A DNA stretch of 64,000 bases. Source: Vulcaniibacterium thermophilum (lineage in GTDB: Bacteria; Pseudomonadota; Gammaproteobacteria; Xanthomonadales; Xanthomonadaceae). Made by a program: the position numbers and the translations under genes. Of the stretch, positions 1-7,899 are shown one piece after another (positions within the stretch are counted from its first letter, which is position 1; every line of letters begins with the position of its first letter). The notes below the pieces were generated by a model. It saw only the letters and a list, made by a program, of their open reading frames with translations. It did not search any database and was not told the origin of the DNA. The stretch lies in assembly GCF_007923255.1 (NCBI RefSeq), contig NZ_VOHJ01000005.1, positions 1-64,000 of the forward strand, read 5' to 3'.

Positions 1-91
1 AAATTGACTTGGTTCTGTTCGAACGTCTGCTGATGGACAACGCCACCGCCAGACGCCCGCACAAGTCACCTGCGCACACTGTCAAAGATCA
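1..91 (-). promoter_or_regulatory. rRNA operon leader with boxA-like antiterminator
   Basis: Read on the minus strand, 91-80 is TGATCTTTGACA, close to the boxA antitermination element of rrn leaders (E. coli TGCTCTTTAACA). It is followed by GTGTGCGCAGGTGACTTG and then TGTGCGGGCG, which parallels the sequence after boxA in E. coli. The leader ends in ACCAAGTCAATTT at the window edge, as expected just before 16S rRNA. A promoter lies about 60 nt upstream. The inferred 16S gene would begin left of base 1, transcribed leftward; the gene itself is not visible. Confidence 0.7.
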
Positions 92-153
92 CCGGAGTCG
101 GCCTCAGCGCCTTCCCCTCAACCCCCCGAGCATTCCGCCCGAGGGAGCCGCAC

Positions 154-181
154 ATCATACAGCAGTTTTCGTGGTCGTCAA
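154..181 (-). promoter_or_regulatory. Sigma-70 promoter of the leftward rRNA operon
   Basis: On the minus strand TTGACG (181-176) is separated by 16 bp from TATGAT (159-154), a strong -35/-10 pair. It is followed by a GC-rich discriminator (GTGCGGCTCCC), a feature typical of stringently controlled stable-RNA promoters. Transcription would start near 147 and run through the boxA-like leader out of the window. No AT-rich UP element is obvious upstream. Confidence 0.7.
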
Positions 182-519
182 CACCTCGTCACTGCCGCTT
201 CACCTCTTCCGGATCGGCGCGGGCGATCCGGCTGAGCCCTGAGCCGCTTCGCGGCCGACGGGAGGGACAGTCTACCTCGGCACGCCGGAGCTGGAAAGCT
301 CGGCCGCGTTGGCTTTCGTGAAGCGGTTCGCTCGATGGCGGCCCCGTTTCCGACTGCGCTTCCCGTCGAAGGGGCGCGCATTGTGCACAGCGTCGGTGCG
401 CTTGGGAAGAGCTTGACGCTGCGCCGGCGGGATCGGTATCCGCGCGTGCGCGGCGTTCGCTTGACGTCCTTTGCGGAGTGCCCGAACGTCGCTGGCACAG
501 CGATGTCCGGAGGTGGCCG
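182..519. other. Intergenic region, no gene recognised
   Basis: About 340 bp separate the rrn promoter from the DUF192 gene. Open frames exist on both strands but are ordinary for this GC content, lack convincing ribosome binding sites and resemble nothing I know. A TTGACG at 461-466 could be the -35 of the DUF192 gene, but no good -10 follows. Confidence 0.4.
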
Positions 520-963
520 ATGCGGGTGCGGGCGGTATGTGCAGCGGGGGTGCTGCTGGTGTGCGCGGGGTGCGCGAGCGGCGGTGAGCGCTGGGTGGAG
601 CTCAACGGGGAGCGCTACACGGTCGAGATCGCCGACGACGACGCGGAGCGCGCGCGCGGGCTGATGTTCCGCGATCACCTGGACGCACAGCGCGGCATGC
701 TGTTCATCCATGAGCGCGAGGAGCCGCAGGCGTACTGGATGAAGAATACGCGCATCCCGCTCGACATCCTCTACTTCGACAGCCAGCGCCGCCTGGTCAA
801 GCAGCAGCGCGAGGTGCCGCCGTGCTCAGCGGGCGATGCCTGCCCGAGCTATCCGAGCGGCGCGCCGGCGCGCTACGTGCTCGAGCTCAATGCCGGGCAG
901 GCGGCGAAGCTGAAGCTGCAGGACGGCGCGGTGCTGCGCTTCGGGCCCGGCATCGAGGAGTGA
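520..963 (+). CDS. DUF192 family lipoprotein
   Basis: A 147-residue protein. The ATG at 520 follows GGAGGTGGCCG, an excellent ribosome binding site, so I prefer it to an upstream in-frame ATG at 478. The N-terminus is a lipoprotein signal ending LVCAGC, with Cys17 as the lipidated residue; this implies envelope anchoring. The rest matches the DUF192 fold: RARGLMFRDHL, a GMLFIHE stretch, the diagnostic YWMKNTRIPLDILYFD, and a C-terminal YVLELNAGQ segment. The family's biochemical role is not settled. It ends 6 bp before the convergent rubredoxin stop. Family assignment is secure; function unknown. Confidence 0.9.
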   Translation: MRVRAVCAAGVLLVCAGCASGGERWVELNGERYTVEIADDDAERARGLMFRDHLDAQRGMLFIHEREEPQAYWMKNTRIPLDILYFDSQRRLVKQQREVPPCSAGDACPSYPSGAPARYVLELNAGQAAKLKLQDGAVLRFGPGIEE

Positions 964-969
964 TGCGCC

Positions 970-1161
970 TCAGAGCGCGACCATCTCGAAGTCGTCCTTG
1001 GTGACGCCGCAGTCGGGACAGGTCCAGGTGTCCGGCACGTCCTCCCAGCGCGTGCCCGGCGCGATGCCCTCCTCCGGCAGCCCCTTCGCCTCGTCGTAGA
1101 TGAAACCGCAGACGACGCACATCCAGGTGCGGTAGGCGGTGGTCGTGGCGGCTTCGCTCAT
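970..1161 (-). CDS. Rubredoxin
   Basis: A 63-residue one-iron electron carrier. The two metal-binding knuckles are visible: CVVCGFIYDE near residue 15 and CPDCGVTKDDFE near residue 48, with the typical GTRWEDVPD between them. Rubredoxins are small soluble proteins passing electrons to oxygenases or peroxide/NO-detoxifying enzymes; no partner is nearby. I start at MSEAATTT (1161) because the knuckle spacing then matches the family; a longer frame exists. There is no clear ribosome binding site, and a weak CATTAT lies 6 nt before the ATG. It is divergent from thiE across 70 bp. Confidence 0.93.
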   Translation of the reverse strand: MSEAATTTAYRTWMCVVCGFIYDEAKGLPEEGIAPGTRWEDVPDTWTCPDCGVTKDDFEMVAL

Positions 1162-1231
1162 CGGCGGATAATGGGAGCAACGGCGGGGCCCGCATTGTCC
1201 CACCGACCCGCATCAACCGGAAGCGAACCCG

Positions 1232-1855
1232 ATGAGCCGACGCTGGCCTGCACGCGGGCTGTACGCGATCACGCCCGACGAACGCGACACCGCGCGGCTG
1301 TTGGCGCGCGTGCGCGCCGTGGTGGACGCGGGGGCGTGCTGGCTGCAGTACCGCAACAAGACTGCGGACGACCGGTTGCGGCGTGAGCAGGCGAGCGCGC
1401 TGCTGCCGCTGTGCCGTGCCGCGGGCGTGCCGTTGATCGTGAACGACGATTGGCGGCTGGCTGCGGCGATCGGCGCCGACGGCGCGCATCTGGGGGAGGA
1501 CGACGGCGAACTCGGCGAGGCGCGCGCCGCGCTCGGCTCCGACGCGCTTCTCGGCGCTTCGTGCTACGCCAGCCTCGAACGCGCGCGCGATGCGGTGACG
1601 CGCGGCGCGAACTACGTCGCGTTCGGCGCGTTCTTCCCCTCGCCGACCAAGCCGCATGCCCGCCGCGCGTGCCCGACATTGCTGCAGGCGAGCGCCGCGC
1701 TCGGCGTGCCGCGGGTGGCGATCGGCGGGATCACTCCGGACAATGGCCGCGCGCTGGTGGCCGCCGGCGCCGACTTGCTCGCGGTGATCAGCGGCGTGTT
1801 CGACGCGCCCGATCCGGCCGCGGCCGCACGCGCCTACCGGCGCTGCTTCGACTGA
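1232..1855 (+). CDS. thiE: Thiamine-phosphate synthase
   Basis: A 207-residue TIM-barrel enzyme that couples hydroxymethylpyrimidine diphosphate to thiazole phosphate, giving thiamine phosphate and PPi in the cytoplasm. Family motifs appear in order: LQYRNK (38-43), VNDDW (70-74), HLGEDD (86-91, expected Mg/phosphate site), GASCY (108-112), [10 protein letters not shown] (131-140), IGGIT (164-168) and ISGVF (186-190). Unlike thiC at 29601 it has no recognisable TPP riboswitch in its 70-bp leader. It is followed 37 bp later by hemL on the same strand, so the two may be co-transcribed, though their pathways differ. Confidence 0.95.
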   Translation: MSRRWPARGLYAITPDERDTARLLARVRAVVDAGACWLQYRNKTADDRLRREQASALLPLCRAAGVPLIVNDDWRLAAAIGADGAHLGEDDGELGEARAALGSDALLGASCYASLERARDAVTRGANYVAFGAFFPSPTKPHARRACPTLLQASAALGVPRVAIGGITPDNGRALVAAGADLLAVISGVFDAPDPAAAARAYRRCFD

Positions 1856-1892
1856 CCTTCCCCCGGGCGCTGCCCATCACGGATGCCGATGC

Positions 1893-3179
1893 ATGAAAAC
1901 CGACCGTTCCCATGAGCTGTTCACCCGCGCGCTCGAGCTGATTCCGGGCGGCGTCAACTCGCCCGTGCGCGCGTTCAAGTCGGTGGGCGGCGAGCCGTTC
2001 TTCGCGCAGCGCGCGGAAGGCGCGTACCTGTACGACGTCGATGGCAACCGCTATGTCGACTACGTCGGTTCGTGGGGGCCGATGATCGCCGGCCATGCGC
2101 ATCCACACGTGCTCGAAGCGGTGGCGCGCACGATGCGCGATGGACTCAGCTTCGGCGTGCCGAATCCGTTGGAAGTGACGATGGCCGAGACCATCGCACG
2201 GCTGGTGCCGAGCTGCGAAATGGTGCGGATGGTGAACTCGGGCACCGAGGCCACGCTGTCGGCGATCCGGCTGGCGCGCGGCGCGACCGGGCGCGCGCGC
2301 ATCGTCAAGTTCGAAGGCTGCTACCACGGCCACGGCGACAGCTTCCTGGTGAAGGCCGGCAGCGGCGTGATGACGCTGGGGCTGCCGAACTCGCCGGGCG
2401 TGCCGGCAGCGCTGGCCGATCTCACGTTGACCCTGCCGTACAACGATTTCGATGCCGCCACGCGGCTGTTCGAAGAAATCGGACAGGAGATCGCGGCGCT
2501 GATCATCGAGCCGATCGTCGGCAACGCCAACTGCATCCTGCCGCGCGAAGGCTACCTGCAGCACCTGCGTGCGCTGTGCACGAAGCACGGTGCGCTGCTG
2601 ATCTTCGACGAGGTGATGACCGGCTTCCGCGTCGCGCTCGGTGGCGCGCAGGCGCGCTACGGCATCACGCCGGACCTGTCGACGTTCGGCAAGATCATCG
2701 GCGGCGGCATGCCGGTGGGTGCGTACGGGGGGCGTCGCGAGTTGATGCAGCAGATCGCGCCGGCAGGGCCGATCTACCAGGCCGGCACGCTGAGCGGCAA
2801 CCCGGTGGCGATGGCGGCCGGGCTGGCGACGCTGGATCTGATCCAGGCGCCGGGGTTCCACGACGGGCTCGAACGCCGCACGCATGCGCTGTGCGAGGGG
2901 CTGGAGGCGGCGGCGCGCGAGGCGGGCGTGGCGTTCTGCACCACGCGGGCGCCGGGGATGTTCGGGCTGTATTTCCGCGAGGGGCCGGTGGAAACGTTCG
3001 AGGACGCCAAGGCCTCGGATACCGCGCGCTTCAACCGCTTCTTCCACGCGATGCTGCGGCGGGGCGTGTATCTGGCGCCGTCGGCGTTCGAGGCGGGGTT
3101 CGTGTCGAGCGCGCACGGCGACGCCGAGATCGCGCACACGCTGGCGGCGGCGCGGGAGGCGTTTGCGGAAGTGGCATGA
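1893..3179 (+). CDS. hemL: Glutamate-1-semialdehyde 2,1-aminomutase
   Basis: A 428-residue PLP enzyme converting glutamate-1-semialdehyde to 5-aminolevulinate, the second step of the C5 route to heme. It is full length for the family. Recognisable segments are [19 protein letters not shown] near the start, NSGTEA (115-120, cofactor phosphate contact), YHGHGDSF (144-151), FDEVMTGFR (238-246) and [18 protein letters not shown] with the Schiff-base lysine at 267. The last codons and stop lie in a stretch that also occurs in the intergenic repeats at 6650 (TGCGGAAGTGGCRTGAGGG), so the dispersed repeat abuts or overlaps the gene end. Confidence 0.96.
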   Translation: MKTDRSHELFTRALELIPGGVNSPVRAFKSVGGEPFFAQRAEGAYLYDVDGNRYVDYVGSWGPMIAGHAHPHVLEAVARTMRDGLSFGVPNPLEVTMAETIARLVPSCEMVRMVNSGTEATLSAIRLARGATGRARIVKFEGCYHGHGDSFLVKAGSGVMTLGLPNSPGVPAALADLTLTLPYNDFDAATRLFEEIGQEIAALIIEPIVGNANCILPREGYLQHLRALCTKHGALLIFDEVMTGFRVALGGAQARYGITPDLSTFGKIIGGGMPVGAYGGRRELMQQIAPAGPIYQAGTLSGNPVAMAAGLATLDLIQAPGFHDGLERRTHALCEGLEAAAREAGVAFCTTRAPGMFGLYFREGPVETFEDAKASDTARFNRFFHAMLRRGVYLAPSAFEAGFVSSAHGDAEIAHTLAAAREAFAEVA

Positions 3180-3335
3180 GGGGTTTTGGCCACGGATCCG
3201 CGCGAATGCACGCGGATTGGTTTTGCGTGTGCTTCGGTAGTGCCGCGGAGGGCGCATGTGAGTCGCTTCGGGCGCCCCCTAACCCCCCAACCCTCTCCCC
3301 CACGAGGTGGGAGAGAGGGGACGATAAGGCGGCGG
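3163..3335 (+). repeat. Dispersed hairpin repeat, single copy after hemL
   Basis: This is a copy of the unit found three times in tandem at 6399-6800. Shared parts in order are TGCGGAAGTGGCATGAGGG (overlapping the hemL end), GGCCACGGATCCGCGCG, GCACGCGGATTGGTT, GTGCTTCGGTAGTGCCGCGG, GTGAGTCGCTTCGGGC, and the hairpin CCCTCTCCC...GGGAGAGAGG around 3293-3320. The remaining sequence to 3481 holds nothing I recognise. Such elements are typical intergenic REP-like repeats in xanthomonads. Confidence 0.75.
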
Positions 3336-3481
3336 CAGTGCGCAAGCGCCTTTCCATCGCTGTGGAATAGCGGGGAAGCGGGCAGGCGCGGCTTCGCGAG
3401 GCTCTGCCGTTGATCCGCGCCGCTCGAGCCCGCCGCCACTGATCCACGTTCATCCGCGGCAGTCCGTGGCAAACCCTCCGC

Positions 3482-4702
3482 TCAGCGCGCGCTGCGCCAG
3501 GCGTGCAGTGCGCTGCGCAGACGGTCGAGGCCGTCGGCGATGTCGGCGTCCTCGATGTTGAGCGCCGGCACGAAACGCAGCACGTCGGGGCCGGCCTGCA
3601 GCAGCAGCAGGCCGTGCGCGGCGGCGTGATCGAGGATGCTGGCGGCCTGGCCGGCGTGTTCGGGGCGCAGTGGGGCGCCGAGCATCAGGCCGCGGCCGCG
3701 GATCCCGGCGAACACGCCAAGTTCCGCATCGAGGCGGGCAAGGCCGTCGCGCAGCGCCTGCGATTGGCGGGCGACGTTGGCGAGCAGGGCCGGCGCAGCG
3801 AGCTCGCGCAGCGCGGCGCGGGCGACCGCGGCCGCGAGCGGGTTGCCGCCGAAGGTGGTGCCGTGCGCGCCGAACTGCATCGCTTCGGCGGCTTTCTCGC
3901 CGACCAGCATCGCGCCGATCGGGAAACCGCCGCCCAGCGCCTTGGCGAGCGTCACCACGTCCGGCGTCACCTGGTACCCGTGGCAGGCGAACAGCGCGCC
4001 GGTGCGGCCCATTCCGCACTGAATCTCGTCGAACATCAGCAGCGCATCGAAGCGATCGCACAGCGCGCGCAGCTCGTGCAGGAACGCCTCGCGCGCCGGC
4101 ATCACGCCGCCCTCGCCCTGCACCGGTTCGACCAGCACCGCACAGATCTCGCCGCTTGCGAGCATCGCCTCGGCGGAGGCGATGTCGTTGAAGTCGGCGT
4201 AGTGGAAGCCCGGCGGCAGCGGCTCGTAGCCCTCGTGATACTTCGGCTGCGCGGTGGCGGTCACTGCGGCGAGGGTGCGGCCGTGGAAGCTGCCGCGGAA
4301 GGTGAGGATGCCGCGCCGTTCGGGCGGGCGGCCCTGCGCCGTCGCCCAGCGGCGCGCGAGCTTGATCGCGGCCTCGTTGGCTTCGGCACCGGAATTGCAC
4401 AGGAACACGCGCCGCGCGAAGCGCGAGGCCTCCACCAGCTCTTCCGCCAGGCGCAGCGGCGGCTCGCTGACGAACACGTTGCTGGTGTGCCACAGACGGC
4501 CCGCCTGCTCCACCAGCGCGGCCCGCAGCGCCGGATGCGCATGACCGAGCGCGTTGACCGCGATGCCGGCGGCGAAATCGACGTACTCGCGACCCTGCGA
4601 GTCCCACACGCGCGAGCCCTGCCCGCGTTCCAGCACGATCCGGCGGGGGCGATAGATGGGCAGGTAGTAGCGCTCGGCGAGCGCCAGCAGGGATTCGGTC
4701 AT
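3482..4702 (-). CDS. argD: Acetylornithine/succinyldiaminopimelate aminotransferase (class III)
   Basis: A 406-residue class III PLP aminotransferase. The visible signature is NSGAEANEAAIKLAR (103-117), FHGRT (139-143), VEPVQGEGGV (191-200), FDEIQCGMGRTG (224-235) and TLAKALGGGFPIGA with the PLP lysine at 254. This is the acetylornithine aminotransferase pattern, and the enzyme commonly also serves succinyl-DAP in lysine synthesis. No other arginine gene is adjacent, so acetylornithine versus a related omega-amino substrate is inferred from similarity only. On the minus strand a GACAAT about 35 nt before the start could be its -10. Confidence 0.85.
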   Translation of the reverse strand: MTESLLALAERYYLPIYRPRRIVLERGQGSRVWDSQGREYVDFAAGIAVNALGHAHPALRAALVEQAGRLWHTSNVFVSEPPLRLAEELVEASRFARRVFLCNSGAEANEAAIKLARRWATAQGRPPERRGILTFRGSFHGRTLAAVTATAQPKYHEGYEPLPPGFHYADFNDIASAEAMLASGEICAVLVEPVQGEGGVMPAREAFLHELRALCDRFDALLMFDEIQCGMGRTGALFACHGYQVTPDVVTLAKALGGGFPIGAMLVGEKAAEAMQFGAHGTTFGGNPLAAAVARAALRELAAPALLANVARQSQALRDGLARLDAELGVFAGIRGRGLMLGAPLRPEHAGQAASILDHAAAHGLLLLQAGPDVLRFVPALNIEDADIADGLDRLRSALHAWRSAR

Positions 4703-4801
4703 GACGGGAGTCTCGACGGCACGGACGGCGTATTGTCGCCCGTTCGCGCGCCGCCGGCCGAAGACGCGGCGGGCGGTCGCGCCGGTGCCGGCGGCGAGCG
4801 C

Positions 4802-5221
4802 TCACCAGGTGCCGGTGTTCGGCATCGAGCGCCACGGCTCGGCCGGCGGCAACGGTTCGCCCTTTTGCAGAAGTTCGATCGAGATCAGGTCCGGCGAGCG
4901 CACGAACGCCATCCGGCCGTCGCGCGGCGGGCGGGCGATCGTGTAGCCCATCGCACTCAGGTGCGCGCACCTGGCGTAGATGTCGTCGACCGCGAACGCC
5001 AGGTGCCCGAAGTTGCGCGCGCTGCCGTAGTCCTCGGCGTCCCAGTTGTACGTGAGTTCGATCTCGGCCTCGGGGTTCTCGGGCGCGCCGAGATAGACCA
5101 GCGTGAAGCGGCCGTCGGGATACTCGCGCCGGCGGTTCTCCACCAGCCCGAGACCGTCGCGGAAGAAACGCAGGGAAGCGTCCAGGTCGCGGACGCGGAC
5201 CATCGCGTGCAGATAGCGCAT
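4802..5221 (-). CDS. gloA: Lactoylglutathione lyase (glyoxalase I), VOC family
   Basis: A 139-residue VOC-fold enzyme expected to convert the methylglyoxal-glutathione hemithioacetal to S-lactoylglutathione. The four metal ligands of bacterial glyoxalase I can be placed at His5, Glu55 (in IELTYNW), His73 (in [10 protein letters not shown]) and Glu116 (in ISIELLQ). The TYNW segment is diagnostic. A strong ribosome binding site (AAGGAGACGAC) precedes the ATG. It lies 13 bp downstream of a DUF2905/SDR pair on the same strand and may share their transcript. Confidence 0.9.
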   Translation of the reverse strand: MRYLHAMVRVRDLDASLRFFRDGLGLVENRRREYPDGRFTLVYLGAPENPEAEIELTYNWDAEDYGSARNFGHLAFAVDDIYARCAHLSAMGYTIARPPRDGRMAFVRSPDLISIELLQKGEPLPPAEPWRSMPNTGTW

Positions 5222-5234
5222 GTCGTCTCCTTGC

Positions 5235-5435
5235 TCAGCGGCGCAGCCACCACAGCAGCAGGCTCAGCACGACGCTCACGATCAGCATCGTGGCGAGCGG
5301 CACGTACACGGTGATGCGTCCGACGTGGAACACCAGATCGCCCGGCAATCGCCCGATCGGCACGCGCCGCAGCCACGGCCACAGCAGGCCGATGGCCAGC
5401 AGCAGCAGGCCGATGGCGATCAGCGCGCGCGACAT
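5235..5435 (-). CDS. DUF2905 small membrane protein
   Basis: A 66-residue protein with two hydrophobic helices (about 3-23 and 42-64). They flank the family-defining loop with PIGRLPGD and a [15 protein letters not shown] segment. The family is widespread and uncharacterised; an inner-membrane hairpin is the likely topology. Its ATG overlaps the SDR stop by one base (TGATG), so the two are probably translationally coupled. Confidence 0.88.
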   Translation of the reverse strand: MSRALIAIGLLLLAIGLLWPWLRRVPIGRLPGDLVFHVGRITVYVPLATMLIVSVVLSLLLWWLRR

Positions 5436-6244
5436 CAGTCGAGGAACAGGTCCGGCAGCAGCGGCTGCGCAGGATCGACCGCATAGCGCGAAAAGTCGGT
5501 GACGCCGGCCTCGCGCAGGACCTCCTCGTCGATGAAGAAGCGGCCGTGGATATCGGCGGCGGCGCGCGTGAGGATCGTGTGCGCCGCGTCGGCGACGATC
5601 TCGGGCCTGCGGCAGCGGCTCGCGTCGACGCCGGGAATCATGTTGAGCGCGTCGGTGGCGATGATCGAGCGCGGCCAGAGCGCGTTCACGCCCACGCGGC
5701 CGGCGAACTCGGCGGCGAGCCCCAGGGTCACGAAGCTCATCCCCATCTTGGCCAGCGTGTAGCCCACGTGCGGCCCCCACCACTTCGGGTCGAGCGAAGG
5801 CGGCGGCGCGAGCGTGAGGATATGCGGATTGGCGGCCTGCAGCAGATGCGGCAGGCAGGCCTGCGCGCACAGGAAACTGCCGCGCGCGTTCACCTGCTGC
5901 ATCAGGTCGAAGCGCTTCATCGGCGTGTCGAGCGTGCCGCGCAGCCAGATCGCGCTGGCGTTGTTGACGAGGATGTCGATGCCGCCGAACGCATCGACCG
6001 CCGCCGCCACCGCGGCGCGCACCTCGTCCTCCTCGCGGATGTCGCATTTCAACGGCAGCGCGCGGCCGCCGGCGCGTTCGACCTCTTCGGCGACGCTGTG
6101 GATGGTGCCCGGCAGCCGGGGATTGGGCACCGAGGACTTGGCGGCGATCACGACGTTGGCGCCGTCGCGCGCCGCGCGCAGCGCGATCGCGCGGCCGATG
6201 CCGCGGGAGGCGCCGGTGATGAAGAGGGTTTTGCCGGTGAGCAT
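5435..6244 (-). CDS. Short-chain dehydrogenase/reductase, HSDL2-like
   Basis: A 269-residue NAD(P)-dependent SDR. The cofactor motif is TGASRGIG (10-17), with NNAS at 94-97 and the catalytic YxxxK pair Tyr162/Lys166. Segments such as [20 protein letters not shown] and the region before Tyr162 match the hydroxysteroid-dehydrogenase-like 2 (HSDL2) branch, often linked to lipid metabolism; the substrate is unknown. HSDL2 proteins as I recall them have ISPP where this protein has LAPP (Ala146), with Ser150 nearby, so the catalytic serine needs structural checking. No Shine-Dalgarno is present: the heptamer array begins 4 nt upstream of the ATG and is pyrimidine-rich on this strand. Confidence 0.88.
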   Translation of the reverse strand: MLTGKTLFITGASRGIGRAIALRAARDGANVVIAAKSSVPNPRLPGTIHSVAEEVERAGGRALPLKCDIREEDEVRAAVAAAVDAFGGIDILVNNASAIWLRGTLDTPMKRFDLMQQVNARGSFLCAQACLPHLLQAANPHILTLAPPPSLDPKWWGPHVGYTLAKMGMSFVTLGLAAEFAGRVGVNALWPRSIIATDALNMIPGVDASRCRRPEIVADAAHTILTRAAADIHGRFFIDEEVLREAGVTDFSRYAVDPAQPLLPDLFLD

Positions 6245-6247
6245 GGG

Positions 6248-6348
6248 TGGGGACCGGGAATCGGGAATCGGGAATCGGGAATCGGGAAGCGGGAAGCGGG
6301 AAGCGGGAAGCGGGAATCGGGAAGCGGGAAGCGGGAAGCGGGAAGCGT
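6248..6348 (+). repeat. Heptamer satellite array 1 (GGGAATC/GGGAAGC)
   Basis: About 14 tandem 7-bp units, first GGGAATC and then mostly GGGAAGC, with the G-rich strand on top. Runs of G3 separated by four bases fit a G-quadruplex motif. Heptamers of the GGGNATC type are, to my knowledge, described as enriched in Xanthomonas. The array fills the immediate 5' leader of the SDR gene. Confidence 0.95.
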
Positions 6349-6398
6349 AGCGACTTCGGATGCGTCGCGAGCGTCGGCACGGCAGCCGCTTCTTGTGG

Positions 6399-6800
6399 CC
6401 CCCTCACCCCGACCCTCTCCCCCACGAGGTGGGGGAGAGGAGGAGGCAAGGCGGCGGCGCGGGGCTGTGCTGAGGCGGCATGAGGGTTGCTGGCCACGGA
6501 TTCGCGCGGATGCACGCGGATTGGTTCTGGTATGTGCTTCGGTAGTGCCGCGGAAGGCGCGTGTGAGTCGCTTCGGGCACCCCCTCACCCCAACCCTCTC
6601 CCCCACTGGCGTGGGGGAGAGGGGGAGAAAGCGGCGGCGCGTGGCGTTGCGGAAGTGGCGTGAGGGTGCTGGCACGGATGCGCGCGGGCCGCACGCGGAT
6701 TGGTTTCGGTGACGCTGGCGGAGTCGCGGGAGGACGGGCGGGTCGCTTCGCCCCCTCATCCCAACGCTCTCCCCCATGGCGTGGGAGTAGGGTGACCGAG
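6399..6800 (+). repeat. Three tandem copies of a hairpin repeat, about 172-180 bp apart
   Basis: Hairpins of the form CCCTCACCCC..CCTCTCCCCCAC...GTGGGGGAGAGG start near 6399, 6579 and 6751, spacings of 180 and 172 bp. Between them lie the same connecting segments seen after hemL (CACGGATNCGCGCGGATGC, GTGCTTCGGTAGTGCCGCGG, GTGAGTCGCTTCGGG); the last copy is more divergent. No gene is supported here. The block is bracketed by two heptamer arrays in opposite orientation. Confidence 0.85.
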
Positions 6801-6805
6801 AAGGT

Positions 6806-7179
6806 CGCTTCCCGCTTCCCGCTTCCCGCTTCCCGCTTCCCGCTTCCCGCTTCCCGCTTCCCGGTTCCCGGTTCCCGGTTCCCAGTTCCCAGTTCCCAGT
6901 TCCCAGTTCCCAGTTCCCAATTCCCAGTTCCCAATTCCCAGTTCCCAGTTCCCGGTTCCCGGTTCCCGGTTCCCAGTTCCCCGTTCCCCGTTCCCCGTTC
7001 CCCGTTCCCCGTTCCCCGCTTCCCGCTTCCCGCTTCCCGCTTCCCCGTTCCCCGTTCCCCGTTCCCCGTTCCCCGATCCCCGATTCCCGATTCCCGATTC
7101 CCGATTCCCGATTCCCGATTCCCGATTCCCGATTCCCGATTCCCGATTCCCGATTCCCGATTCCCGATTCCCGATTCCC
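6806..7179 (-). repeat. Heptamer satellite array 2, inverted relative to array 1
   Basis: About 53 tandem 7-bp units with the G-rich strand on the bottom. Top-strand variants occur in blocks: TTCCCGC, TTCCCGG, TTCCCAG with a few TTCCCAA, TTCCCGG again, TTCCCCG, TTCCCGC, TTCCCCG, then about 15 units of TTCCCGA. The block order suggests growth by local duplication. It ends 5 bp from the stop codon of the kinase gene. Because 7 is not a multiple of 3 and the units lack stops, both strands stay open, but these frames are not genes. Confidence 0.97.
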
Positions 7180-7183
7180 ACCC

Positions 7184-7840
7184 TCAAGGCTTCGGCCCTC
7201 GCCCCTCGTTGTCCTCCCACTTGAGGATGCGGCGGGTGAGCACGCGGTAGACGGGTTTGCCGGTGGCGAACCACAGCTCGCGCAGCCACGACTGGCGCCG
7301 GAGCAGGCGGCGCTCCACCGGCGTGAGCGCATCGCGGCAGTAGGTGCGCTTGTGCTTGAGCAGGTGACGCAGGTCCTCGCGCATCAGCAGGCGCAGCCAG
7401 CGCGAGCGCGGGTGGCCGAGCGAGGCGAGCTGGAAGTCGATGATCGCGGGGCTGCCGTCCTCGCGCACCAGCCAGTTGGCTTCCTTCGCCAGGTCGTTGT
7501 GCGCGATGCCGCGCCGGTGCAGCTCGAGCAGCAGACGGCGCGCGGCATGGAAATAGGCGACATCGCCGCGCGGCGGACGCTGGTACATCGCCGCGCCGTC
7601 CATGTAGCTGCGATCGAGGCGGCGGCCGTCCCAGCGGAGCAGTTGCGGCGTGCCGGGCAGACCGGCCACCCGCCGCAGCGCGCGCGCCTCGCGCCTTGCG
7701 AGGAACCAGGCGGGCAGCTGCAGCCAGGCGGGCACGTAGCGCAGATCGCGGCGCACGAACGCCCCGCGCGCGTCTTCCACGAGCGCGATGCGACCGAAGC
7801 TGTCGGACTTGAGGGTGGCGATCTCGCGTTCCTGCGCCAT
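7184..7840 (-). CDS. RIO-like/lipopolysaccharide-kinase-like phosphotransferase
   Basis: A 218-residue protein with the catalytic core of the protein-kinase-like fold: [11 protein letters not shown] (114-124; catalytic Asp116, metal-ligand Asn122) and [10 protein letters not shown] (133-142; the DFG-equivalent Asp135). The N-lobe is short. The C-terminal basic region ([20 protein letters not shown]) resembles small RIO/RfaY-type kinases of xanthomonads. The substrate (a protein or LPS-core sugar) is unknown. Its start is preceded by TACACT then six bases, with no Shine-Dalgarno, suggesting a leaderless mRNA. The 3' end touches the heptamer array. Confidence 0.8.
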   Translation of the reverse strand: MAQEREIATLKSDSFGRIALVEDARGAFVRRDLRYVPAWLQLPAWFLARREARALRRVAGLPGTPQLLRWDGRRLDRSYMDGAAMYQRPPRGDVAYFHAARRLLLELHRRGIAHNDLAKEANWLVREDGSPAIIDFQLASLGHPRSRWLRLLMREDLRHLLKHKRTYCRDALTPVERRLLRRQSWLRELWFATGKPVYRVLTRRILKWEDNEGRGPKP

Positions 7841-7846
7841 GCGGGC

Positions 7847-7893
7847 AGTGTACGCAACGCACGCGGCGGCGCGTTCGGACCGCTGCCTATAAT
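7847..7893. promoter_or_regulatory. Back-to-back -10 elements, candidate leaderless promoters
   Basis: The 59-bp divergent region carries TACACT on the minus strand (7852-7847), 6 nt before the kinase ATG. On the plus strand a perfect TATAAT (7888-7893) lies 6 nt before the ATG at 7900. That spacing places transcription starts at or near both start codons. Neither has a convincing -35 or Shine-Dalgarno. Confidence 0.5.
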
Positions 7894-7899
7894 CGGCCG

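Noticed and set aside
1162-1231. TPP riboswitch in front of thiE
   Set aside because: None of the conserved THI elements found before thiC occur in this 70-bp leader.
6148-7332. Long open frames on both strands through the heptamer arrays, encoding repeats such as GNRESGI and RFPIPDS
   Set aside because: A 7-bp unit without stops is open in all six frames. The frames are pure repeat, have no ribosome binding site and merge with shadows of real genes.
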